The notes below the pieces were generated by a model. The model saw only the letters and a list, made by a program, of their open reading frames with translations. It searched no databases and had not been told where the DNA came from. The translations under genes and the position numbers were made by a program. This document shows, piece after piece, positions 6,711 to 13,197 of a DNA stretch of 14,188 nucleotides (its first letter is position 1; every line of letters starts with the position of its first letter). The DNA comes from an uncultured delta proteobacterium. GTDB taxonomy: Bacteria; Myxococcota_A; Bradymonadia; REDH01. The stretch covers positions 1-14,188 of the forward strand of contig CAIQPA010000179.1 in assembly GCA_903873545.1 (NCBI GenBank), read 5' to 3'.

Positions 6711-7490
6711 ATGGGCAAGACCATCGCAATCGCCAACCAGAAGGGCGGGGTCGGCAAGACGACTACCGCGGTCAACCTCGGAGCCTGCCTCGCAGCCCTC
6801 CACTTTCGCACGCTGCTGGTCGACTTCGACCCGCAGGGCAACGCGAGTTCGGGCGTGGGTTGCGAGCGTGATGCTGTAGAGCACTCGGTCTACGATGTGC
6901 TCGCGGGGCGTGTTTCTGCTCGCGGCGCGATCGTCGGCACGACGGTGCCCATGCTCGACCTCATCGCCGCCAAGACCGACCTGGCCGCGGCCGAGATCGA
7001 GCTCGTTGGCGAAGACAACCGAGAGCATATCCTGCGGGAGTCGCTCGCCGATGTGGTGGATGACTACGACTTCATCGTGCTCGACTGCCCGCCATCGCTG
7101 AGCCTCATCACGCTCAATGCGCTCTGCGCTGCCAACACCGTGCTCATCCCGATTCAGGCAGAGTACTACGCGCTTGAGGGGCTCGCGCGGCTGCTCGAGA
7201 CGGTGGAGATGCTCAAGAAGTCGCTCAACCCCGGACTTCGTATTGAGGGCATGCTCATCACCATGCACGATGCCCGAAACAACCTGTCGCGCCAGGTCGA
7301 GGACGAGGTTCGCTCCCACTTCCCCGCCCACACCTACCAGACGGTCATCCAGCGGAATGTGCGGCTCAGCGAGTCGCCGTCGCACGGCACCCCAATCATC
7401 ACCTACGACATCGATTCGCGCGGCGCCCGGAACTACATGGCGCTTGCGAAGGAGTTCGTGGAGCGCAACCGCAACGAGGAGGGGTCGTGA
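6711..7490 (+). CDS. parA: Chromosome-partitioning ATPase ParA (Soj-like)
   Basis: Walker-type DNA-segregation ATPase, 259 residues, typical of chromosomal ParA/Soj, which lack the N-terminal DNA-binding domain of plasmid type Ia proteins. The deviant Walker A box KGGVGKTT (11-18) starts almost at the N-terminus. DFDPQGNASSG (38-48) is the A-prime region with Asp40, FIVLDCPPSL (121-130) is Walker B, and QAEYYALEGL (149-158) is a strongly conserved family block. The basic residues of QRNVRLSES (214-222) correspond to the non-specific DNA-binding patch. ATP-bound dimers coat the nucleoid and are released by ParB, moving the origin region. The start at 6711 puts Walker A where the family has it. 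The TGA overlaps the parB GTG. rsmG/mnmG, the common neighbours of chromosomal parAB, are not here. Confidence 0.96.
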   Translation: MGKTIAIANQKGGVGKTTTAVNLGACLAALHFRTLLVDFDPQGNASSGVGCERDAVEHSVYDVLAGRVSARGAIVGTTVPMLDLIAAKTDLAAAEIELVGEDNREHILRESLADVVDDYDFIVLDCPPSLSLITLNALCAANTVLIPIQAEYYALEGLARLLETVEMLKKSLNPGLRIEGMLITMHDARNNLSRQVEDEVRSHFPAHTYQTVIQRNVRLSESPSHGTPIITYDIDSRGARNYMALAKEFVERNRNEEGS

Positions 7491-8467
7491 GCGACGCCTC
7501 CAAACTACCGGTCCGCAAAGGTCTGGGGCGCGGGCTTGGCTCGCTGATTCCCGGAGGCAGCGAGCCGGCGAAGCCCGCCGTCGTAGAGCCGACGCCCGCC
7601 GAGCTGGCGGCGGCGGCAGATGCAGAGAAGGTTCGACGCGCCGTCATTGATGTCGCCGTCGAGCTGATCGACGCGATGCCCAACCAGCCGCGTCTCCGCT
7701 TTGACGACGACGGCATCCGCGAGCTCGCCGTCTCGATTGCGGAGTCAGGCATCATCCAGCCGCTGGTCGTTCGCACGCTACCGGAGGGCCGCTACAGCCT
7801 TATCGCAGGCGAGCGCCGGCTCCGCGCAAGCAAGCTGGCCGGGCTTACCCAGGTACCCGTCGTGGTGCACGAGGCGGCCGACGCAGAGGCCTTCCTGCTG
7901 GCGCTCGTCGAGAATGTGCAGCGGCGCGACCTCGACCCGCTGGAGGAGGCCGACGCCTACCAGCGTCTCATGACCGCCTACGGCATGACGCAGGATCAGG
8001 TGGCCGACCGCGTGGGCAAGAGCCGGCCCGCCGTCGCGAATGCCGTGCGGCTGCTCAAACTCCCCGCCGCCATCCTCAACCTCGTCGCGGAGGGGGCGAT
8101 CAGCGCGGGGCATGCGCGGGCCATTCTCTCGGTGGGTGAGTCACTCCACGGGCTGCTTGCTGAGCGGATTGTGACCGAGGGGCTCTCTGTGCGCGCCGCC
8201 GAGGAGCTCGCGCGGGCGCTCCGGGAGGGCCGCGACATCGGCCCCGTCGTGGAGCCCGAGGCCGAACCGGGCAAGCCGCCGACCAAGAAGAAGCGGACCG
8301 AAGCGCCGGAACTGCGCCCTGCCCTGCGCGATGTCCAGAGGCGGTTGATGCAGCATCTGGGCACCAAGGTAACGCTCGTTTCGAACGCGGACGGCTCGGG
8401 CACAATTCAGATCAACTTCGCCAGCGACGATGTGCTGCAGGGCGTGCTCGACACGCTCTTCATCTAG
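7487..8467 (+). CDS. parB: Chromosome-partitioning protein ParB (CTP-dependent parS-binding clamp)
   Basis: ParB/Spo0J family protein of 326 residues, a normal length. The N-terminus carries the ParA-stimulating motif RKGLGRGLGSLIP (10-22). The ParB/Srx-like CTPase domain (about 52-150) shows PNQPR (65-69), GIIQPLVVR (88-96), the GERRLRAS box (108-115) and ENVQRRDLDPLEEA (142-155). A helix-turn-helix for parS follows: MTQDQVADRVGKSRPAVANAVRLLKLP (167-193), then AISAGHARAIL. A Lys/Pro-rich linker (about 255-275) leads to the C-terminal dimerisation domain. Translation starts at GTG 7487, overlapping the parA stop (GTGA), with a strong GAGGAGGGG ribosome site. I saw no parS-like sequence (TGTTTCACGTGAAACA type) in the window. 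Confidence 0.96.
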   Translation: MSDASKLPVRKGLGRGLGSLIPGGSEPAKPAVVEPTPAELAAAADAEKVRRAVIDVAVELIDAMPNQPRLRFDDDGIRELAVSIAESGIIQPLVVRTLPEGRYSLIAGERRLRASKLAGLTQVPVVVHEAADAEAFLLALVENVQRRDLDPLEEADAYQRLMTAYGMTQDQVADRVGKSRPAVANAVRLLKLPAAILNLVAEGAISAGHARAILSVGESLHGLLAERIVTEGLSVRAAEELARALREGRDIGPVVEPEAEPGKPPTKKKRTEAPELRPALRDVQRRLMQHLGTKVTLVSNADGSGTIQINFASDDVLQGVLDTLFI

Positions 8468-8493
8468 CGGCCCGCTCCGCCTCGCGGGTCCGC
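8467..8493. terminator. Hairpin between convergent parB and RND/MMPL genes
   Basis: A G+C-rich stem of nine pairs with one bulged base (8467-8475 with 8484-8493, loop 8476-8483) fills most of the 34 bp between two convergent stop codons. There is no T-run on either side, so it would be an atypical terminator; it may just reflect base composition. Confidence 0.3.
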
Positions 8494-8501
8494 CCGCGGC
8501 C

Positions 8502-11132
8502 CTACTCCTTCGGCTCAGCCTCGGCAGCCTTGGGCTCTCCCTCTGCACGCTTCGGCTGGTACTTGGAGAAGGTGAGGAGCCCCGGCAGGATACCGATGGC
8601 TGCGGCCATGCAGACGGTGATGCTGATGACGGCGAGTTGGCCGAGCGAGCGGATGCCTGCGTGGTCAACGAAGGCGAGGCCGATGAAGCCCGCGACCGTG
8701 GTGAGCGCCGCTGCAATGACGGAGTTTCCGGTGGTCTTGAGGATGAACCAGATCCGGTCCGGCCCCTCCTCCTTGAAGCGGTGGTAGATATGGGTGGCCC
8801 CATCGATGCCAATGCCCAGCGCCGTCGGCAGCACGACCATGTTGAAGAGCCCGACCTTGAGGTCGTAGGCCCACATGATGCCGAGGGTGATCAGAATCCC
8901 GGCCACGAGGCAGGCGAGACAGACCACGGTGGCAAAGAGGTCGCGGAAGTCGAGCAGCAGGATGACGATAAGGCTCAGCATGACGAGCCAGAGCAGCTTC
9001 TTGCCGTCGGCCTGCACGTAGCGAACGACATCGGAGAGGATGAATCCGCTGGTCGAGACCTTCACATCGCCCATCGAGGTGGGGATGGAGCCGTAGAGCT
9101 TCTGGAACGCGGCGACATCCTTTGAGTCCGCATCGCGGTACTTGCCGTAGAGGAGCCCGATGTGCCCAAAGGAGCCATCTTTCTCCGTGAGCGAGCGACG
9201 GACCCACTCGGGCAGATCCTTCGCAGTGAAGGGCTCCACCTCGGTGAGTTCGAGCAGCGCGGAGATGGCCTCGCCTTCACTGCCCTCGAGCCGCTTGAGC
9301 GCCTTCTTGTTCAGGATGTCGTGGATCTCGTCGATGACGCCGAGGCGGGCATCCATGTCGGAGGGGAGAAAGGTCTCGACAGTGAGGAAGGAGGTGAGCC
9401 GGGGGTCGCCCGCACGGAGCCTGCTGCGGAGCAGCTTGTGGACCTCACGCATCTGCGCTTCCGAATGACCGAGGATGATTGCGGGGGTGGAGCTCTTCCC
9501 CGAGCCGAGCGCGGCGCCATACTTGATGCCCTGGGTGGGCTTGCTGCCCTCGAGTTTGCGGAGGTTGTACTCGAAGCCAACCTCGCGCGAGGCGTAGGCG
9601 CCCCAGAGTGCGAGCAGGAGGAAGACGGCCGAGGAGAGGCGGAGGAGCCAGCGGCTCTTGCCGGTCGGCATCGCGGAGTCTGGGGCAGGCGGGCGGCGCT
9701 TGGCGCGACTGAACCGCTCGGTGGCGCCGATGAGCGGCGGGATGATGAGGAAGGTGGTGCCGAGGCAGACGGTGATGCCGAGTGTGCAGACGACGCCGAA
9801 CTCGCGGAAGCCCTCGAAGTGGGCGAAGATGAGCATGGCGAGCGCGACGACCGTGGTCAGCCAGGCCGAGATGAGCGCCCGCCCTGTTTTCCAGATGGCG
9901 TCGAAGATGGCCTCTTCCCAGCTGTGGCCCTCGTTGAACTTTTCCAGCGAGCGACCGTAGACATGGACGGCGAAGTCGATGCCCATTCCGACGAGCATTG
10001 CGAAGACGAAGGCGGTGAGGATGTTCAACCGGCCGTAGGTGACCGCGATGATCCCGAAGGTCCAGGCCTGCCCAACAAAGAGCGCGGGCATGATGATGGG
10101 GATGGAGCGGAGATTGCGGAAGAAGAGCACGAGCAGGGCCAACACGAGCACGACGGAGAGGGTCGTTGCGGAGGAGGCATCGTTCGAGATCTGCTTGACC
10201 TGCGTGTAGCCGCCGTAGGGACCGACGACGAGGGCGCGCATCTGCGGATGGAAGGACTTGGGGTCGAGCTTGTTGATGGCCTTCTGGCCCCGCTCGAAGA
10301 CCTGTTTGGCGTAGGCGGTGTCGGTGCTTCGCCCCTTCATGCGGGCAGTGAGCACCGCCACCTCACCGCCGCGGGCGACCATGTAGTCGCGATACTTCTT
10401 GGGCAGCTTGCGCAGCGAAGAGGCGGCCGCCTGGTGCTTGGCCTCGGCCTCGACCTCTGCCTTTGCGAGCGCCGCGCCGCTGGCCTCGGGTGCAGCGGCG
10501 GCGGCCGAACCGTCCAACTCCACGACGGCCTCGTCGAAGGCGACGACGCCCTCGTTGATCTGCGCGTCGGTCACGCCGAGTTCGGCAAGGGAGAGCCGGT
10601 CGATCCAGGAGAAGGGGTCGCGCCAGTTGACCTCTTCGATGGCCTCCGCTGTGCCGGAGCCATCGTCGTCCTCTTCGAAATCGATGAAGAGCGGGTTGTT
10701 CTCGGCCAGCTTCTTGCGGACCATGCGCTGCAGGTTGCCCTTGATCCGGCCGAGGTCCTCGACAGGCAGGAAGAGGAGTGCGTGGTCGAGGAGGAACTGC
10801 CGGTCCTGCTTGATTTCGATGGACTCCGCCGCCTCCCATCCGTTGAGTTCTGCGGCGAGCGCGTCGATGAAGGCGAGGGTCTTGAGCGGGTCGGGCGAGT
10901 CGACAGCGATGACAAACTTGTCGCTCGAGCCCTGACGGGTGCGTGCCTCGTCGAGGGCGACCACAGAGGGGGCGTCGGCGGGTAGCAGGTCTTTGAGGTC
11001 GGTCTCGAGCTTCAGGCGGGTGGCGAGAAGAAGCGAGGCGACGGTGATGGCGGCGTAGATGGCGATGAGCAGCCAGGGCCGCCGCAACGAGAGGAGAACA
11101 TAGCGGTTCACCAACGCTTCCAGAGCTTTCAT
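8502..11132 (-). CDS. RND-superfamily MMPL/HpnN-like transporter, 12 predicted membrane helices
   Basis: Large inner-membrane exporter, 876 residues from the ATG at 11132. It has the duplicated RND layout: helix 1 (about 20-38), a large periplasmic domain (40-320), a five-helix bundle (about 322-470), then helix 7 (about 494-514), a second periplasmic domain (517-705) and a second bundle (712-855). Both bundles carry the family motif in the fourth helix, VGMGIDFAVHVYGR (381-394, Asp386) and LGIGIDGATHIYHR (772-785, Asp777), where acidic residues take part in proton coupling. Two MMPL-type halves in one chain without an adaptor gene next to it fit the HpnN/MmpL group that moves lipids such as hopanoids rather than the AcrB drug pumps. 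The first periplasmic domain holds an acidic patch (EEDDDG, 153-158) and an Ala/Glu-rich stretch (about 205-235). The short C-terminal tail is Lys/Glu-rich. ATG 11132 has GGAGG five bases upstream, so earlier Met codons at 11144 and 11183 are rejected. Substrate unknown. Confidence 0.88.
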   Translation of the reverse strand: MKALEALVNRYVLLSLRRPWLLIAIYAAITVASLLLATRLKLETDLKDLLPADAPSVVALDEARTRQGSSDKFVIAVDSPDPLKTLAFIDALAAELNGWEAAESIEIKQDRQFLLDHALLFLPVEDLGRIKGNLQRMVRKKLAENNPLFIDFEEDDDGSGTAEAIEEVNWRDPFSWIDRLSLAELGVTDAQINEGVVAFDEAVVELDGSAAAAAPEASGAALAKAEVEAEAKHQAAASSLRKLPKKYRDYMVARGGEVAVLTARMKGRSTDTAYAKQVFERGQKAINKLDPKSFHPQMRALVVGPYGGYTQVKQISNDASSATTLSVVLVLALLVLFFRNLRSIPIIMPALFVGQAWTFGIIAVTYGRLNILTAFVFAMLVGMGIDFAVHVYGRSLEKFNEGHSWEEAIFDAIWKTGRALISAWLTTVVALAMLIFAHFEGFREFGVVCTLGITVCLGTTFLIIPPLIGATERFSRAKRRPPAPDSAMPTGKSRWLLRLSSAVFLLLALWGAYASREVGFEYNLRKLEGSKPTQGIKYGAALGSGKSSTPAIILGHSEAQMREVHKLLRSRLRAGDPRLTSFLTVETFLPSDMDARLGVIDEIHDILNKKALKRLEGSEGEAISALLELTEVEPFTAKDLPEWVRRSLTEKDGSFGHIGLLYGKYRDADSKDVAAFQKLYGSIPTSMGDVKVSTSGFILSDVVRYVQADGKKLLWLVMLSLIVILLLDFRDLFATVVCLACLVAGILITLGIMWAYDLKVGLFNMVVLPTALGIGIDGATHIYHRFKEEGPDRIWFILKTTGNSVIAAALTTVAGFIGLAFVDHAGIRSLGQLAVISITVCMAAAIGILPGLLTFSKYQPKRAEGEPKAAEAEPKE

Positions 11133-11137
11133 GCACA

Positions 11138-11142
11138 CCTCC
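11138..11142 (-). promoter_or_regulatory. Ribosome binding site fixing the start of the RND/MMPL gene
   Basis: GGAGG on the minus strand five bases before the ATG at 11132, the best-placed ribosome site of the three possible starts (11183, 11144, 11132). Confidence 0.6.
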
Positions 11143-11166
11143 ATGGCAGCGCGTAGGCCGCCGCCC

Positions 11167-11196
11167 GTATCAAGCACCGGCACCCTCTTGGGTCAA
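11167..11196 (-). promoter_or_regulatory. Candidate promoter of the RND/MMPL gene
   Basis: TTGACC (11196-11191), 18-bp spacer, TGATAC (11172-11167) on the minus strand; start point near 11160. The -35 is identical to those proposed for parA and the sigma unit and is followed by CA as in parA. The -10 is weak. The rest of 11133-11263 shows a TGCTAG (11226-11231) ahead of the TerC-family gene but no convincing -35 for it. Confidence 0.35.
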
Positions 11197-11263
11197 GCAA
11201 GCCCCTCGTCGCGCCGCGCACCCTCTGCTAGGAGGGGCGCCTCACCCATTCGCTCGTGGCACC

Positions 11264-12055
11264 ATGGATTTAGGATTTCCGCTCGACTCCGCTTCGCTCG
11301 TCTCGCTGCTTGTGCTCACCGGCATGGAGCTGGTGCTGGGCATCGACAACATCGTCTTCATCACGATTCTGGCATCGAAGCTCCCCAAGGAGCAGCAGGA
11401 CAAGGCGCGCCAGTTGGGCCTTGCCGCAGCGCTGCTCTCACGACTCGCGCTGCTCTTCTCCATCTCATGGGTGATGAGGCTCACCGAGCCGCTCTTCGAG
11501 TTTGTGCGCCCGTGGAATGGCAAGGAGCTGATCCTCGTCGCGGGTGGCCTCTTCCTCATCTACAAGGCGACGCACGAGATCTACGAGAATGTGGAGCGGC
11601 CGGCGGAGCACCAACCTGCCGCAGTGGCGCCAGCGATGGGCGACCTCGAGAACGCGCGGGGGGTTCGCGCCGCGAAGTCGGCCTTTGCAGGCGTGATCTT
11701 TCAGATCATGCTCATCGATCTTGTCTTCTCCATCGACTCCGTCGTCACGGCGGTGGGCATGGTGGACCACATCGGCATCATGGTGCTGGCGATGTTGCTC
11801 TCGATGGTGGCGATGGTCCTCTTCGTGGGCCCGGTGGGCGACTTTGTGCAGCGCCACCCGAGCGTTCGTGTGCTTGCGCTTTCCTTCCTTGTCCTCATCG
11901 GTGCGACACTGCTGATGGAGGGAACAGGGGTGCATGTGCCGAAGGGTTACACCTATGTTGCGATGGGCTTTGCGCTCCTGATGGAGTTCATCAACATGCG
12001 CATGCGGTCGCGGGCAGCGAGAGTCAGGGCTGCTGCACAGCGCGAGCAGCAGTAG
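11264..12055 (+). CDS. TerC-family integral membrane protein, probable metal-ion (manganese) exporter
   Basis: Polytopic inner-membrane protein of 263 residues with about seven helices. It has the two TerC signature blocks: ELVLGIDNIVFITILASKLP (22-41, Asp28) in the first helix and QIMLIDLVFSIDSVVTAVG (147-165, Asp152 and Asp158) after the central loop. The internal similarity of these blocks reflects the family's repeat, and the membrane-buried acids are thought to hold the metal. The loop 108-136 (Glu, His and Ala rich) is cytoplasmic by the usual topology. Relatives such as Alx and the Bacillus MeeF/MeeY proteins export manganese; the old link to tellurite resistance is less certain. The ATG at 11264 has no clear ribosome site. 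First gene of a four-gene plus-strand run; 13 bp separate it from the next gene. Confidence 0.9.
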   Translation: MDLGFPLDSASLVSLLVLTGMELVLGIDNIVFITILASKLPKEQQDKARQLGLAAALLSRLALLFSISWVMRLTEPLFEFVRPWNGKELILVAGGLFLIYKATHEIYENVERPAEHQPAAVAPAMGDLENARGVRAAKSAFAGVIFQIMLIDLVFSIDSVVTAVGMVDHIGIMVLAMLLSMVAMVLFVGPVGDFVQRHPSVRVLALSFLVLIGATLLMEGTGVHVPKGYTYVAMGFALLMEFINMRMRSRAARVRAAAQREQQ

Positions 12056-12068
12056 CGAGGAGCAATAG

Positions 12069-12389
12069 ATGGGAATCGAACATAGCCTCTCTCACGATCT
12101 GAGCCCCGAGCTCGCCAAGCGCTGCCTTGAGAAGGCGCTCGAAGGCTACGCGGCGAAGTTCCCCGACTATCACCCGACCTACACTTGGAAGGGCAACGAC
12201 GAGGTGGGCATCGCCTTCTCGGCCAAGGGGCTCACGCTCAAGGGCGGTGTCAAACTCCGGCCGGGCGCGATGCAGATTGATCTCGATGTGCCCTTTCTTC
12301 TCCGCCCGCTGAAGGGGACGGCGATCAAGGTCATCGAGGACGAGTTCCGGAAGTGGATGCAGGAGGCCAAGGCGGGGCGGCTGGCATGA
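12069..12389 (+). CDS. Small protein of the polyhydroxyalkanoic-acid-system family (PF09650-like)
   Basis: A soluble protein of 106 residues with no signal peptide. The plan fits the family: an N-terminal helix (LSPELAKRCLEKALEGYAAKFP, 11-32), three to four short strands (YTWKGNDEVGIAFSAKGLTLKGGVKLRPGAMQIDLDVPFLL, 38-78, given in two parts: TW-x-IAF-x-KG and GV-x-L-x-ID-x-DVPFLL) and a C-terminal helix (GTAIKVIEDEFRKWM, 83-97). Family members occur near polyhydroxyalkanoate genes in some proteobacteria but the molecular role is unknown. Here no PHA synthase, depolymerase or phasin is adjacent; the neighbours are an acyltransferase and an amidase. Strong ribosome site GAGGAG 8 bp before the ATG. 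Assignment rests on overall pattern and length, not on catalytic residues. Confidence 0.68.
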   Translation: MGIEHSLSHDLSPELAKRCLEKALEGYAAKFPDYHPTYTWKGNDEVGIAFSAKGLTLKGGVKLRPGAMQIDLDVPFLLRPLKGTAIKVIEDEFRKWMQEAKAGRLA

Positions 12390-12423
12390 ACCGTTCTCCC
12401 GACAACCGGCGCGCGGAGGCGAG

Positions 12424-13197
12424 ATGTCAAAGCTGAAGACCGTCCTCGGCTCCGTGACCTACTGGGTCTACTTCTGTAGCACGATGCTCCTCTTTTTTGT
12501 CGCAGTGCTGACCGTCCGAATCGTGACGGCTCCATTCGATGCAAACCGTCGTACCATCCTCAACATGGTCGGCTGGCGGGGTCGCTCCTACATCAACATC
12601 GTGCCGGGCTGGACGGTGAAGGTCACGGGGCTTGAGCGGCTTGATCCGAAACAGACCTACGTCTTCGCCTCCAACCATGCCTCCATGGCCGACGCGGTGC
12701 TCATGTTCTACGTCGACCACCCCTTTGTGGCGGTCGCCAAGTTGAGCCTCTTTCAAGTGCCCGTGCTCGGTTGGACACTCTACCTGGCGGGCTTCCTGCC
12801 CGTGAAGCGGGGCGACAAGCGGAGCACCGAGTGGCTCATGGCGGAAGCCAAGCGGGTTCTTCTTCGAGGCACATCGGTCTTTCTCTTCGCGGAAGGGACG
12901 CGGTCGGAGGATGGACGGCTGCGTGCCTTCAAGCATGGTGCCTTTTCGCTCTCGCGTGAGACGGGCCTTCCACTGGTGCCTGTGGTCATCCGAGGCAGCC
13001 ACCTGATCGCCCGCAAGGACTCCAGCTCCATCGCGGCTGCAGAGCGGATTGCCATCGAGATTGAGATCCTGGAGATCCTCCGGCCAGAACAGTTTGCTTC
13101 GACCGAGGCCTTCATGGAGGAGACCCGCGAACGCATGCGTATCGCCCTCGGAGCGCAGGGCGAGCCTGCGTCAGACACATTGAAAGAGAGCGCATGA
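12424..13197 (+). CDS. plsC: 1-acyl-sn-glycerol-3-phosphate acyltransferase (PlsC-like)
   Basis: Membrane-bound acyltransferase, 257 residues, that transfers an acyl chain to lysophosphatidate to give phosphatidate, the precursor of membrane phospholipids. A hydrophobic N-terminal helix (about 12-34) anchors it. Motif I is NHASMAD (His85, Asp90, the NHx4D catalytic pair), motif II is FLPVKRGDKR (124-133), motif III is FAEGTRSEDGRLRAFKHGAF (155-174) with the EGTR glycerol-phosphate site, and motif IV is LPLVPVVIRG (182-191). All four are present and in order. GGAGGCGAG precedes the ATG. The gap of 34 bp from the previous gene holds nothing else visible. The TGA overlaps the amidase ATG. A related acyl acceptor (for example an ornithine-lipid or N-acyl lipid precursor) is possible. 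Confidence 0.9.
   Translation: MSKLKTVLGSVTYWVYFCSTMLLFFVAVLTVRIVTAPFDANRRTILNMVGWRGRSYINIVPGWTVKVTGLERLDPKQTYVFASNHASMADAVLMFYVDHPFVAVAKLSLFQVPVLGWTLYLAGFLPVKRGDKRSTEWLMAEAKRVLLRGTSVFLFAEGTRSEDGRLRAFKHGAFSLSRETGLPLVPVVIRGSHLIARKDSSSIAAAERIAIEIEILEILRPEQFASTEAFMEETRERMRIALGAQGEPASDTLKESA

Noticed and set aside
6507..7385. 292-codon minus-strand frame across the control region and parA
   Set aside because: Antisense to parA, whose motifs are unmistakable. It would also occupy the divergent promoter region.
9162..10985. 607-codon plus-strand open frame
   Set aside because: It is the exact antisense of the RND/MMPL gene. Its product is Gly/Glu/Asp-rich low-complexity sequence with no recognisable domain, a common artefact in G+C-rich DNA.
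11226..11240. TGCTAG followed by GGAGGGGCGC as a TerC-gene promoter or ribosome site
   Set aside because: No -35 at a usable distance, and the GGAGG lies about 28 bp from the ATG, too far to serve as its ribosome site.
12386..12436. Short frame starting at an ATG that overlaps the stop of the PHA-family gene
   Set aside because: About 15 codons, no ribosome site of its own, and it runs into plsC in another frame; no evidence that it is translated.
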